Assembly: GCF_002920615.1 (NCBI RefSeq)
Contig: NZ_PQSU01000009.1
Span: forward strand, 62,001 to 126,000
DNA length: 64,000 bases
From: Streptomyces sp. Ru62
Lineage (GTDB): Bacteria > Actinomycetota > Actinomycetes > Streptomycetales > Streptomycetaceae
Direction: 5' to 3'
The position numbers and the translations under genes were made by a program. Positions 40,638 to 48,954 of this stretch are shown here, one piece after another. The notes beneath the pieces were generated by a model. That model saw nothing but the letters and a program-made list of their open reading frames with translations. It had not been told where the DNA came from and made no database searches. The stretch's first letter is position 1, and every line of letters starts with the position of its first letter.

Positions 40638-41885
40638 ATGCCTGAAGTGATCTTCAGCGTCGATCAGTCCCGGTCGATGCGTGACCAGGACGTGCCCGGA
40701 CACAACAGGTGGCATCCGGACGTACCGACTGTTGCCATGGTCCGCCCGGGGGACGAGTTCCGCGTCGAATGCCGCGAGTGGACCGACGCGCAGATCGGCA
40801 ACAACGATTCCGCCAACGATGTGCGTGACGTCGACCTCAAGCGAGCCCACATGCTCAGCGGGCCGATCGGCGTCGAGGGCGCGGAGCCGGGTGACCTGCT
40901 GATCGTGGACATCCTTGACCTCGGTCCGGTGCCCCAGCAGGTCGGGGACGCCCCCGGTCAGGGCTGGGGGTACACCGGCGTCTTCGCCAAGGCCAACGGT
41001 GGAGGATTCCTGACCGACTACTTCCCGGACGCCTACAAGGCGATATGGGAGTTCCACGGCCAGGTGGCGACGTCCAGGCACCTTCCCGGCGTCCGCTTCA
41101 CCGGCATCACACACCCCGGCCTCTTCGGCACAGCGCCGTCCGCGGAGCTGCTGGAGCGGTGGAACAGGCGAGAGCAGGCCCTGGTCGACACCGACCCGGA
41201 CCGTATCCCGCCGCTGGGGCTCACGCCCGACCCTGACCAGGCCCTCGGTGGCCAGGCGACGGGATCGGATGCCGAACGCATAGCCCAGGAGGGCGCGCGC
41301 ACCGTCCCTGCCCGGGAGAACGGAGGCAACCACGACATCAAGAACTTCACCCGTGGATCGCGCGTCTTCTACCCCGTCCACGTCAAGGACGCCAAGCTGT
41401 CGGGTGGAGATCTGCACTTCAGCCAGGGAGACGGTGAGATCACCTTCTGCGGCGCCATCGAGATGGGCGGTTACATCGACTTCCACGTCGATCTCATCAA
41501 GGGCGGCATGGAGAAGTACGGCATCAGCACCAACCCCGTCTTCATGCCGGGCAACGTCGAGCCGCGGTACACGGAATTCATGTCGTTCATCGGCATCTCC
41601 GTGGACCATGACACCGACACGAACTACTACCTGGACGCGACGGTCGCCTACCGCCGTGCCTGTCTCAACGCCGTCGAGTACCTGAAGAGGTTCGGCTACA
41701 CGGGAGAGCAGGCCTACCTGCTGCTCGGCGCGGCCCCCATCGAGGGGCGCATCAGCGGAATCGTCGACATCCCGAACGCCTGCTGCTCCCTCTACCTGCC
41801 GACCGGGATCTTCGACTTCGACGTCCGCCCCACCGCGGAGGGACCGAAGGCCGCGGACCGCGGGCAGTGTGCGGTGACCAGCTAG
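40638..41885 (+). CDS. fmdA: Acetamidase/formamidase FmdA
   Basis: 415 residues with GAGGAG before the ATG. PEVIFSVDQSRSMRDQDVPG, HNRWHPDVPTVAMVRPGDEF, the GDLLIVDILDLGPVPQQVG block and DLHFSQGDGEITFCGAIEMG are the FmdA_AmdA family signature; the CGAIEMG element carries the catalytic Glu region. It hydrolyses formamide or acetamide to ammonia and the acid in the cytosol. Length equals characterised formamidases. Probable operon fmdB-amiS-fmdA for nitrogen acquisition. Confidence 0.95.
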   Translation: MPEVIFSVDQSRSMRDQDVPGHNRWHPDVPTVAMVRPGDEFRVECREWTDAQIGNNDSANDVRDVDLKRAHMLSGPIGVEGAEPGDLLIVDILDLGPVPQQVGDAPGQGWGYTGVFAKANGGGFLTDYFPDAYKAIWEFHGQVATSRHLPGVRFTGITHPGLFGTAPSAELLERWNRREQALVDTDPDRIPPLGLTPDPDQALGGQATGSDAERIAQEGARTVPARENGGNHDIKNFTRGSRVFYPVHVKDAKLSGGDLHFSQGDGEITFCGAIEMGGYIDFHVDLIKGGMEKYGISTNPVFMPGNVEPRYTEFMSFIGISVDHDTDTNYYLDATVAYRRACLNAVEYLKRFGYTGEQAYLLLGAAPIEGRISGIVDIPNACCSLYLPTGIFDFDVRPTAEGPKAADRGQCAVTS

Positions 41886-42298
41886 CGGACAGAGGCCGAC
41901 GCGCGGCCCCCGCCCGGCGGCTCCCCCGACGCCGGCCTCACCCCCTACCAGGTCCTGGACACGGTCCGGGACCTGCTCCTTGTACCCGTACACAGGCGCC
42001 CTGCCGTCCGTACGGCCGAATCCGGATGCGGTGGGCGCCGGCCCTGGCGATGCTCAGGGCAGAAGAGCGTCGGCACGGTCACCGACCAGTCGGTGGCGCC
42101 GATGCCGTCACCCACCTGGAGGAGGAGCCTTGACATGTCCTGCTGGTGATTCCCCGGTGGTCGGGGGTTGTCGGTCCGGCCTCGCGACGCACGTCGGGGC
42201 CGTGATCACCATGGGCGGAGCCGGCTGCCGCATCAGGGTGACGGCGGCCTGGCGGCGAGGCGGCCCCGGCGGCGCTGCGGAAGACCTGGAGTGATCGG
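41886..42298. other. Intergenic upstream of the STAND gene
   Basis: 413 bp; no gene, RNA or repeat recognised. GGAG at 42288 serves the GTG start of the next gene. Confidence 0.4.
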
Positions 42299-45200
42299 GT
42301 GGACGGCACGCGTACGGGCGTCGGCAGCGGGGGCGCGTCCGGACTGCTCGCCGCTGTCGCCCAGGTCCTGAGACCGGACGGAGAAGTGGCCGGGGCCGGT
42401 TTCCTGGTCACGGAGGACATCGTCGTCACCTGCGCGCATGTCACGCTGGCGGCCGGAGCCGGACCGGGTGACACGGTGAGGCTCGCGTTTCCGCACGCGC
42501 CCGGGGCCCCGCGGATGGAGGGTGCGGTGCAGGTGGAGGGGTGGCGCGCACCGGAGGACGTCGACGTGGCCGTGATCCGGTTGAGCGGCGGGGTCGAGGG
42601 CGTGACGGCGTTGCGGCTGGGGTCGGCGACGGGATGCCGGGGTCATACGGTGCGCTCGTTCGGGTTTCCGGCCCAGGCCCCGGCGGGAGGCCACTTCGGC
42701 TTCGGCGTGGCCGGGGATCTGCTGCCGGCCACCGACAGCAGGGGGGCGCATCTCCAGCTGACCGCCGCGAACGACCTGACCACCGGGTTCAGCGGCGCAC
42801 CCGTCGTGGACGAGGTGACCGGCCTGGTCATCGGCATGGTCACCGAGATCACCGCCCTCGACGAGTACGAGCGGGGGCAGGGCATCGCCTACGTCACGCC
42901 CGCGCAGACGCTTCGGGAGACATGGCCCGGTCTGGCTGAGCACGACGTGTGTCCCTACCGCGGGCTGGAGCCGTTCACCGCGGAACACGCCCAGTGGTTC
43001 CATGGACAGGACGAGGCGGTACGGCAGGTCCTGTCGAACCTCGCTCACCAGCAGCGGGTGGTCCTGTTGCTGGGGCCGTCCGGCTCGGGCAAGTCGTCCC
43101 TGGTGCAGGCGGGAGTGTTGCCCGCTCTGGCCGCGGGCGCGTTGCCGGGGAGCGACACATGGCTGCCCGTCCTCGCCCGGCCGCGACAGGATCTGCTGGC
43201 GGAGCTGGAGCGCGCGGGACTGCCCGGGGCGGCCGGGGACGGGATCGCCGAAGCCGTCGCCCGCAGACTCGCGGCCGAACCGGGCCACGAGCGCCTCCTG
43301 CTGGTCATCGACCAGTTCGAGGAGCTGCTCACCGAGCCCTACAACGGCCGCCGGCAGGAGCATCTCGCCGCCCGGCTCGCCGCCACGGACCAGCTCACCA
43401 CCGCGGTCAAGGCGCACGCCCGGCTGAGCGTGATCCTGATCATGCGTGACGACTTCTACCCACAGCAGGCCGCCCTCGCGCCGAGGCTGCTGGAAGCCGC
43501 GATGCCGGGACTCCTCAACGTACCGGGGACCCTGAGCGAGTCCGACCTGCACGACATCATCACCCTTCCCGCCGAGAGCGTGGGCGCCTGCCTGGAGTCC
43601 GGGCTGCCCGAGCGCATCATCGGCGACGTCCTGGCCACCAGCCCCGAGGGCACCCTCGTCCGCCGGGTACCGGTGACCGTACTGCCCCTGCTGGAGCTGA
43701 CACTCAGCGAGTTGTGGAAACGACGTCGGAACGGATGCCTCACGCATGACGCCTACCGACGTATCGGCGGGGTCGTCGGCAGTCTGACCACGTGGTGCGA
43801 CACCGCCCTGGACCAGCTGCCGCCGGAACACCGGCCCATCGCGCAGCGGGCCCTCACCGCGCTGGTCCGGCCCGCCGATCCCGACCATCACATTCCCGCC
43901 ATCCGGGCGCAGGTGCCCCTTCAGGAGCTGCGCGAGCTGGCGGCCGACCCCCACGGTGGCCCTGAGAGCGGCCGGGCCATCGACGAGGTCTTCGCGGTGC
44001 TCATCCGGCACCGCATCATCACCACGCACACGCCGAGTGCGTCGGGGCCCTCCGACGCCCCTCCCGCGCTGCCGGTGGCCGAACTGATCCACGAGGCGCT
44101 GATCCGGGACTGGGGCACTCTGCGCGCGTGGGTCGGACAGGACCATCGCTTCCACGAGTGGCTCGACCACACGCGCGAGCAGCGGGTCCGCTGGGCGGAG
44201 ACGCACGATCCAGGAGATCTGCTGGGGGGTACGGCACTCGCCGAAGGACTCGACTGGTCCCAGCAGCGCCACCTGCCGGGCGACATCACCGCGTTCCTCG
44301 CCGCCAGCCACGAGCGCCAGCTATCCGTCATCCGCCGCAGCAAGCGTCTCAACCGGGTGCTGGCCACTCTGCTCGTTCTTGCCCTCCTCGCGGTGGCAGG
44401 CGCTGTCTGGGAGTGGCGCACGGTCGCGGAGGAACGGCAGGCGGCGCTGTCACGACAGCTTGCGGCACGGTCCGCTACGCTCATCAGTGGAAACCCGGAC
44501 GTGGCCGCTCTTCTGGCCATCGAGGCCTACCGCACCAGCCCCACCCCGGAGTCTGTCGAGAGTCTGCAGAGCGTCGCGGCGCTGCCGCTGAAGAGACGGC
44601 TGGTGGGCCACAACAACTGGGTGAACGCGGTGGCGTTCAGTCCCGACGGGAAGACCCTCGCCAGCGCCGGCGGCGACGGCACGGTACGGCTGTGGGACAT
44701 GGAGAGCGACCGGAGCCCTGCCGTACTGACGGGTCACCAAGGCGGTTTGGGGTGCGTCGTGTTCAGTCCGGACGGCAAGACCCTGGCCACCTGTGGCGAA
44801 GACAAGACCGTACGACTGTGGAACGTGGCCACTCGCCGGCCCGTCGCTACGTTGAGGGGCCCCAACGGGCCGGTGAACGCGGTGGCGTTCAGCCCGGACG
44901 GGAAAACCGTCGCCGGCGCCGGTGACGACCGGACCGTGCGGCTGTGGAACGTGGCGAGCCGCGAAGCCCGCGCTCCTTTGACCGGCCATACCGACTCGAT
45001 CTGGTCGATCGCGTTCAGTCCCGACGGGAAGACCCTCGCGACAGCCAGTGTCGATCAGACCGCGCGGCTGTGGGACGTGTCCACAGGCCGGTCACGGGCA
45101 AAGTTGACCGGTCACACGAACATCGTCATCGCGACGGCGTTCAGCCCGGACGGGAAGACCCTCGCGACCGGCAGCGCCGACCAGAACGCGCGACTGTGGG

Positions 45201-46456
45201 ACGTGGCCACCGGAAGAGCCCGCGCGACCTTGCCCGGCCATACGGACTGGGTGACCGCCGTGGCGTTCAGCCCCGACGGGCAGACCCTCGCGACGGCCGG
45301 CGCCGACCAGAACGCGCGGCTGTGGGACGTGGCCACCGGCAGAGCCCGCATCACGTTGAGCGGCCACGCGCAAGCGCTCCAGGCGGTGACGTTCAGTCCG
45401 GACGGAAAGACTCTCGCCACCAGCAGCAAGGACGGCACCGTGCGGTTGTGGGACGTGACCAGCAGCAAGGCCCGCACCACATTGACCGGCCACGCGAGCT
45501 GGGTCTTCTCCGTGGCGTTCAGCCCGGACGGGAGGACTCTCGCGACGGCGAGCGGCGACCAGACCGTGCGGTTGTGGGACGTTGCCTCCGGCAGGACCCG
45601 CACCACGTTGAGGGGCCATAAAGGCTGGGTGAAGTCGGTCGCGTACAGTCCTGACGGGAAGACCCTCGCCACCGGCGGTTCCGACCTCACCGTGCGGTTG
45701 TGGGACGTGGCCACCGGCAGGGCCCGTACCCTCAAGGGCCACGACGGCGAGGTGACCGCGGTGGCGTTCAGTGCGAACGGGAAGACGCTTGCGACCGGGA
45801 GCACCGACCAGTCCGTGCGCCTCTGGAACGTGGCCACCGGAGCGCATCTGGGGAGTCTGGACCAGGCCGAGGTCGTCACATCGGTGGCGTACAGTCCGGA
45901 CGGACACCACCTTGCCGTCGGCCTCGGCGATGGCAGTGTCGAGCTGTTCACCACCAACGCCGCCTCTGTCACCTTGACGGGCTCCAGCGGACCGGTGGAG
46001 TCGGTGGCTTTCAGCCCCGACGGAAAGACGCTCGCGGCCGGCTGTGACGACCACACCGTGCGGTTGTGGGACGTTGCCGGCCACCGGGACATCACCGCCT
46101 TGACGGGTCACACGGGAGTGGTGAACGACGTAGCCTTCAGCCCCGACGGGCGGACTCTCGCCAGTGGCAGTGATGACCGGACCGTGCGCTTGTGGGACAT
46201 GGTCACGCACAGGAGCCGCGCCGTCCTGACGGGCCACACGGACGAGGTGTGGTCCGTGGACCTGAGCCCGGACGGCAAGACCCTCGCCAGCGGCAGCAAA
46301 GATCACACCGTGTGGCTGAGAGACACCACCGTCGTGAAACCTGCTTCAGCGATCGACAAGATCTGTCGCGCCGTCAACCGGGACCTGACTCCACAGGAAC
46401 GGAAGGTCTACCTACCGGACCCCTCGGTGGACCCCGCATGCCACCCGTCGTCCTGA
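42299..46456 (+). CDS. Trypsin-like protease / nSTAND NTPase / 14 WD40 membrane protein
   Basis: 1385 residues from GTG 42299. Residues 15-205 are a trypsin-2 fold with an apparently intact triad: His47 in TCAHV, Asp89 in DVAVI, Ser165 in GFSGAP. Then an nSTAND1-type NTPase: P-loop GPSGSGKSS (259-267), Walker B LLLVIDQFEEL (334-344) and RDDF sensor region. A single hydrophobic helix lies near 681-706 (VLATLLVLALLAVAGAVWEW). From about 771 come 14 WD40 repeats of the AFSPDGKTLATGS..TVRLWD type, i.e. two seven-bladed propellers. Such multi-domain NTPases are predicted biological-conflict or signalling switches: the propeller senses, the STAND module oligomerises, the protease executes. That role is inference from family knowledge. 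Confidence 0.92.
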   Translation: MDGTRTGVGSGGASGLLAAVAQVLRPDGEVAGAGFLVTEDIVVTCAHVTLAAGAGPGDTVRLAFPHAPGAPRMEGAVQVEGWRAPEDVDVAVIRLSGGVEGVTALRLGSATGCRGHTVRSFGFPAQAPAGGHFGFGVAGDLLPATDSRGAHLQLTAANDLTTGFSGAPVVDEVTGLVIGMVTEITALDEYERGQGIAYVTPAQTLRETWPGLAEHDVCPYRGLEPFTAEHAQWFHGQDEAVRQVLSNLAHQQRVVLLLGPSGSGKSSLVQAGVLPALAAGALPGSDTWLPVLARPRQDLLAELERAGLPGAAGDGIAEAVARRLAAEPGHERLLLVIDQFEELLTEPYNGRRQEHLAARLAATDQLTTAVKAHARLSVILIMRDDFYPQQAALAPRLLEAAMPGLLNVPGTLSESDLHDIITLPAESVGACLESGLPERIIGDVLATSPEGTLVRRVPVTVLPLLELTLSELWKRRRNGCLTHDAYRRIGGVVGSLTTWCDTALDQLPPEHRPIAQRALTALVRPADPDHHIPAIRAQVPLQELRELAADPHGGPESGRAIDEVFAVLIRHRIITTHTPSASGPSDAPPALPVAELIHEALIRDWGTLRAWVGQDHRFHEWLDHTREQRVRWAETHDPGDLLGGTALAEGLDWSQQRHLPGDITAFLAASHERQLSVIRRSKRLNRVLATLLVLALLAVAGAVWEWRTVAEERQAALSRQLAARSATLISGNPDVAALLAIEAYRTSPTPESVESLQSVAALPLKRRLVGHNNWVNAVAFSPDGKTLASAGGDGTVRLWDMESDRSPAVLTGHQGGLGCVVFSPDGKTLATCGEDKTVRLWNVATRRPVATLRGPNGPVNAVAFSPDGKTVAGAGDDRTVRLWNVASREARAPLTGHTDSIWSIAFSPDGKTLATASVDQTARLWDVSTGRSRAKLTGHTNIVIATAFSPDGKTLATGSADQNARLWDVATGRARATLPGHTDWVTAVAFSPDGQTLATAGADQNARLWDVATGRARITLSGHAQALQAVTFSPDGKTLATSSKDGTVRLWDVTSSKARTTLTGHASWVFSVAFSPDGRTLATASGDQTVRLWDVASGRTRTTLRGHKGWVKSVAYSPDGKTLATGGSDLTVRLWDVATGRARTLKGHDGEVTAVAFSANGKTLATGSTDQSVRLWNVATGAHLGSLDQAEVVTSVAYSPDGHHLAVGLGDGSVELFTTNAASVTLTGSSGPVESVAFSPDGKTLAAGCDDHTVRLWDVAGHRDITALTGHTGVVNDVAFSPDGRTLASGSDDRTVRLWDMVTHRSRAVLTGHTDEVWSVDLSPDGKTLASGSKDHTVWLRDTTVVKPASAIDKICRAVNRDLTPQERKVYLPDPSVDPACHPSS
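44600..46350 (+). repeat. Fourteen tandem ~126-bp WD40-coding repeats
   Basis: The DNA recurs about every 126 bp with the phrases GTGGCGTTCAGYCC, GACGGGAAGACCCTCGC and CGGCTGTGGGACGTGG. Repeats 4-9 are the most alike, suggesting recent internal amplification or gene conversion; repeat 11 is the most diverged and lacks the GH dipeptide. Confidence 0.85.
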
Positions 46457-46726
46457 CCGAGCCCGTGCTCGGACCGCACCGGAAGTGGGTACGGAGGGGG
46501 TACGTGCTGCCCATGACCGGCCTCACCGGCGTGTGACCTCGCCGCCGAGCCGTACTGGTCCTCGACTGCCTGCACGGCATGAGCCGCAGCTGCTCGCGGC
46601 CGTGATCACGGCGGCGCAGTCCGGCCGGACCGTCCGACGCCCTGGTGGAAAGCGGCGGGAACCGATGGCCGCAAGCTGGCATCATGCGCATGAAGGAGCG
46701 AGCGCAGCAGCGGAGTTGGGGGATCC

Positions 46727-48649
46727 ATGACGGGGCCGTCGGGTGTGGTCGAGCGCCTCTACTTCGGGCGGGAGGACGCCGAGCGGGACATGTCCGACGG
46801 TCTGCTACGGGAGGGGTTCCTGCGGACCGCCGCCTACGACGCGGCCGTGTCCGGCCGCAAGATGCTCATCATCGGCCGCAAGGGCTCCGGCAAGAGCGCC
46901 ATCTGCATGCATCTGACCGCCGACGGCGTCCACCCGGGCGGCACCGCCCTGATCACCCCCGACGACGCGGCGGGCGACGAGATCCGCCGGTTCGAGTTGC
47001 AGGGGCTCACCGGTGACACGGCCAAGTCGCTGATCTGGCGTTACGTCTTCGCCGTCCAGGCCGCGCGGCACATCGTCGCCCACGCCAAGCAGGTGCACGG
47101 GCTGCGCCGGCTGCCCCGCCCGGTGAAGACGCTGCGGCGGTTCCTCCGCGCGAACGGCGAGTCCTCGGACGAGCCCGGCCTGTACGACCGGCTGCTCCAC
47201 GGCGTGACCGGGCTGCAGACGTCGCTGTCCCTCGAAGCCTTCGGCGTCAAGGCGGCGGTGGATCTGGGCGGGGCCCCGCCGGCCTCCGAAGGCGCCCGCG
47301 CCGCACGTCAGCTGGAGGTCGTCGAGCGGGGCGTGGCGGAGGCGTTCGCCGATCTGGACTGCGCGGGCTCGCACGCCCCGCTCCTGCTGCTCGTGGACCA
47401 GCTGGAGCAGATCTGGTCGAGCGACCCGGACAGCAACGCCATGGTCATCGGGCTGCTGCTGGCGGCGAAGCACGTCTCGGGCGCGTACGGCAAGGCGCTG
47501 CGCTGTCTGCTCTTCCTGCGCTCCGACATCTACGACACCCTCAACTTCAGCGAGGGCGACAAGTTCCACAGCGAGGAGCTGCGCATCCAGTGGACCGCCG
47601 GCGGCCTGCGGGACCTCGCTCTCGCCCGGGCCCGGGCGTCGGCCGGCGCCGAGCTGACCGGGGACCGGCTGTGGCGGGAGATCTTCCCGCCGGCCGTGGG
47701 CGGCGAGGACACCGCCGACTTCCTCTTCGGCCGCGCCCTGCCCCGCCCGCGCGACGCGATCCAGTACCTCAACGTGTGCCGGGACACCGCCGTCGAGCGG
47801 GGACACGAGAGCATCCACGAGAGCGATGTCCTGCTCGCCACCCGGCAGTTCTCGGAGTGGAAGCTGCAGGACCTGGCGAAGGAGTACCTGGTCACCCACC
47901 CCTTCCTGGCACAGCTGTTCGTGATGTTCCAGAACACCGGCTACGTGGTGATGCGCAGTGCGCTGGAAGCCCGCTTCGACACCGTCGCCGAGACGCTCCA
48001 CCGCCAGTACCCCGCGTACGCCGAGGGGCTCACCGCGCCCGGCGTGGTCGACACGCTGTACGGGGTGGGCTTCCTCGGGGTACGGCGCGGCAATGACGTG
48101 GTCTACACGGGCGGGGCCCACGTGCCCGTACAGCCGCACGAGACGGAGTTCCACATCCATCCGTGCTTCCGGCCCGCGCTGGGTGCCACCCACGCCATCG
48201 ACCTGCACCGGTACGAGCCGCAGGTGCTCACCCACCTGCTGCTGCGGAACAGCTCGTACCCGTCGGCGGTGGTCGGTCCCCCGGTGCGCCGTGACTTCGC
48301 GCTGCTGGAGGAGCTGGAGCGGTCCTGCAACAGCATCCAACGGCAGTTGGGGCGGGCGGTGGGGCTGCCCGCCGAGACCCGCGCGCAGCTCTCGCAGCAG
48401 GTCGTCCGGGTGATGAGCGACGCTTCCCAGGCGCTGCTGCGGCTGGGAAGCGGCGAGGCCGTCGACGCCTACGGCCATGTGCTGGCCGCCGCGCAGTACT
48501 TCACCACGGTCGCCGCGCAGTTGCTGGCCAGCGGGGTGGACGACGGCAGCGGCGGCAGCGTGGTCCGCAGGATCGAGGACGAGGCCCGGCGGCTGACCCG
48601 TACGGCGGGCGGCAGTCACACGGGAGGCGGGGGCGCCTCCAACTCCTGA
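46727..48649 (+). CDS. Sll1717-type P-loop ATPase
   Basis: 640 residues. ERLYFGREDAERDM opens the protein, followed by Walker A LIIGRKGSGKS (48-57 region) and Walker B LLLLVDQLEQIW (219-230). HIHPCFRPALGA near 470 and helical C-terminal repeats follow. The FGREDAE...GRKGSGKSAI opening is the hallmark of the P-loop ATPase Sll1717 family, large STAND-like NTPases often found beside defence or signalling genes. Located 270 bp after the protease-STAND gene in the same direction; they may be cotranscribed. Cytosolic. Activity unproven. Confidence 0.85.
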   Translation: MTGPSGVVERLYFGREDAERDMSDGLLREGFLRTAAYDAAVSGRKMLIIGRKGSGKSAICMHLTADGVHPGGTALITPDDAAGDEIRRFELQGLTGDTAKSLIWRYVFAVQAARHIVAHAKQVHGLRRLPRPVKTLRRFLRANGESSDEPGLYDRLLHGVTGLQTSLSLEAFGVKAAVDLGGAPPASEGARAARQLEVVERGVAEAFADLDCAGSHAPLLLLVDQLEQIWSSDPDSNAMVIGLLLAAKHVSGAYGKALRCLLFLRSDIYDTLNFSEGDKFHSEELRIQWTAGGLRDLALARARASAGAELTGDRLWREIFPPAVGGEDTADFLFGRALPRPRDAIQYLNVCRDTAVERGHESIHESDVLLATRQFSEWKLQDLAKEYLVTHPFLAQLFVMFQNTGYVVMRSALEARFDTVAETLHRQYPAYAEGLTAPGVVDTLYGVGFLGVRRGNDVVYTGGAHVPVQPHETEFHIHPCFRPALGATHAIDLHRYEPQVLTHLLLRNSSYPSAVVGPPVRRDFALLEELERSCNSIQRQLGRAVGLPAETRAQLSQQVVRVMSDASQALLRLGSGEAVDAYGHVLAAAQYFTTVAAQLLASGVDDGSGGSVVRRIEDEARRLTRTAGGSHTGGGGASNS

Positions 48650-48711
48650 TCGCCGGCCTGCTGTTGCCCAGGCACTGTCATCCGTCTCCCCGCGCTGCTA
48701 CGGTCCGTTCC

Positions 48712-48954
48712 ATGGCCGTCATGATGTGTTCCAGGAGGGGCTGTGATCGCCTGCTGTCGGTGTCGCGCGTCCCGGGCGGCAACCCGGTCGCCAGGAAAGA
48801 CCCGGAGCACTGGGCCGTGGTCTTCTGGCACTGTGCGGGCTGCCGCGCCTACTTCTGCGACCGGTGCGTGACCCGGCGTGTGCTGCGCAGGCCGGTCTGC
48901 GTCAGCTGCGCCGGCGTCCTCGCCAAGCCCGATATCGAGACCTTGCTGAACTGA
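48712..48954 (+). CDS. Small Cys-rich (zinc-binding) protein
   Basis: 80 residues from ATG 48712 (ATG 48721 also possible). Cysteine pairs CSRRGC, CAGCRAYFCDRC and CVSC give a treble-clef or B-box-like double zinc site. The WAVVFWHCAGCRAYFCDRCV segment is the core; LAKPDIETLLN ends it. Its 3' end overlaps the 3' end of the convergent kinase gene by 53 bp, a tight arrangement. It could be a partner or adaptor of the flanking NTPase/kinase proteins; that is a suggestion only. Confidence 0.7.
   Translation: MAVMMCSRRGCDRLLSVSRVPGGNPVARKDPEHWAVVFWHCAGCRAYFCDRCVTRRVLRRPVCVSCAGVLAKPDIETLLN

Noticed and set aside
45092..46306. Minus-strand open frames opposite the WD40 repeats
   Set aside because: Their repeat pattern mirrors the plus-strand WD40 coding repeats, so they are shadows.
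44600..46350. Regular ~126-bp repeats considered as CRISPR or satellite DNA
   Set aside because: They keep reading frame and encode WD40 blades, so they are protein-coding repeats.
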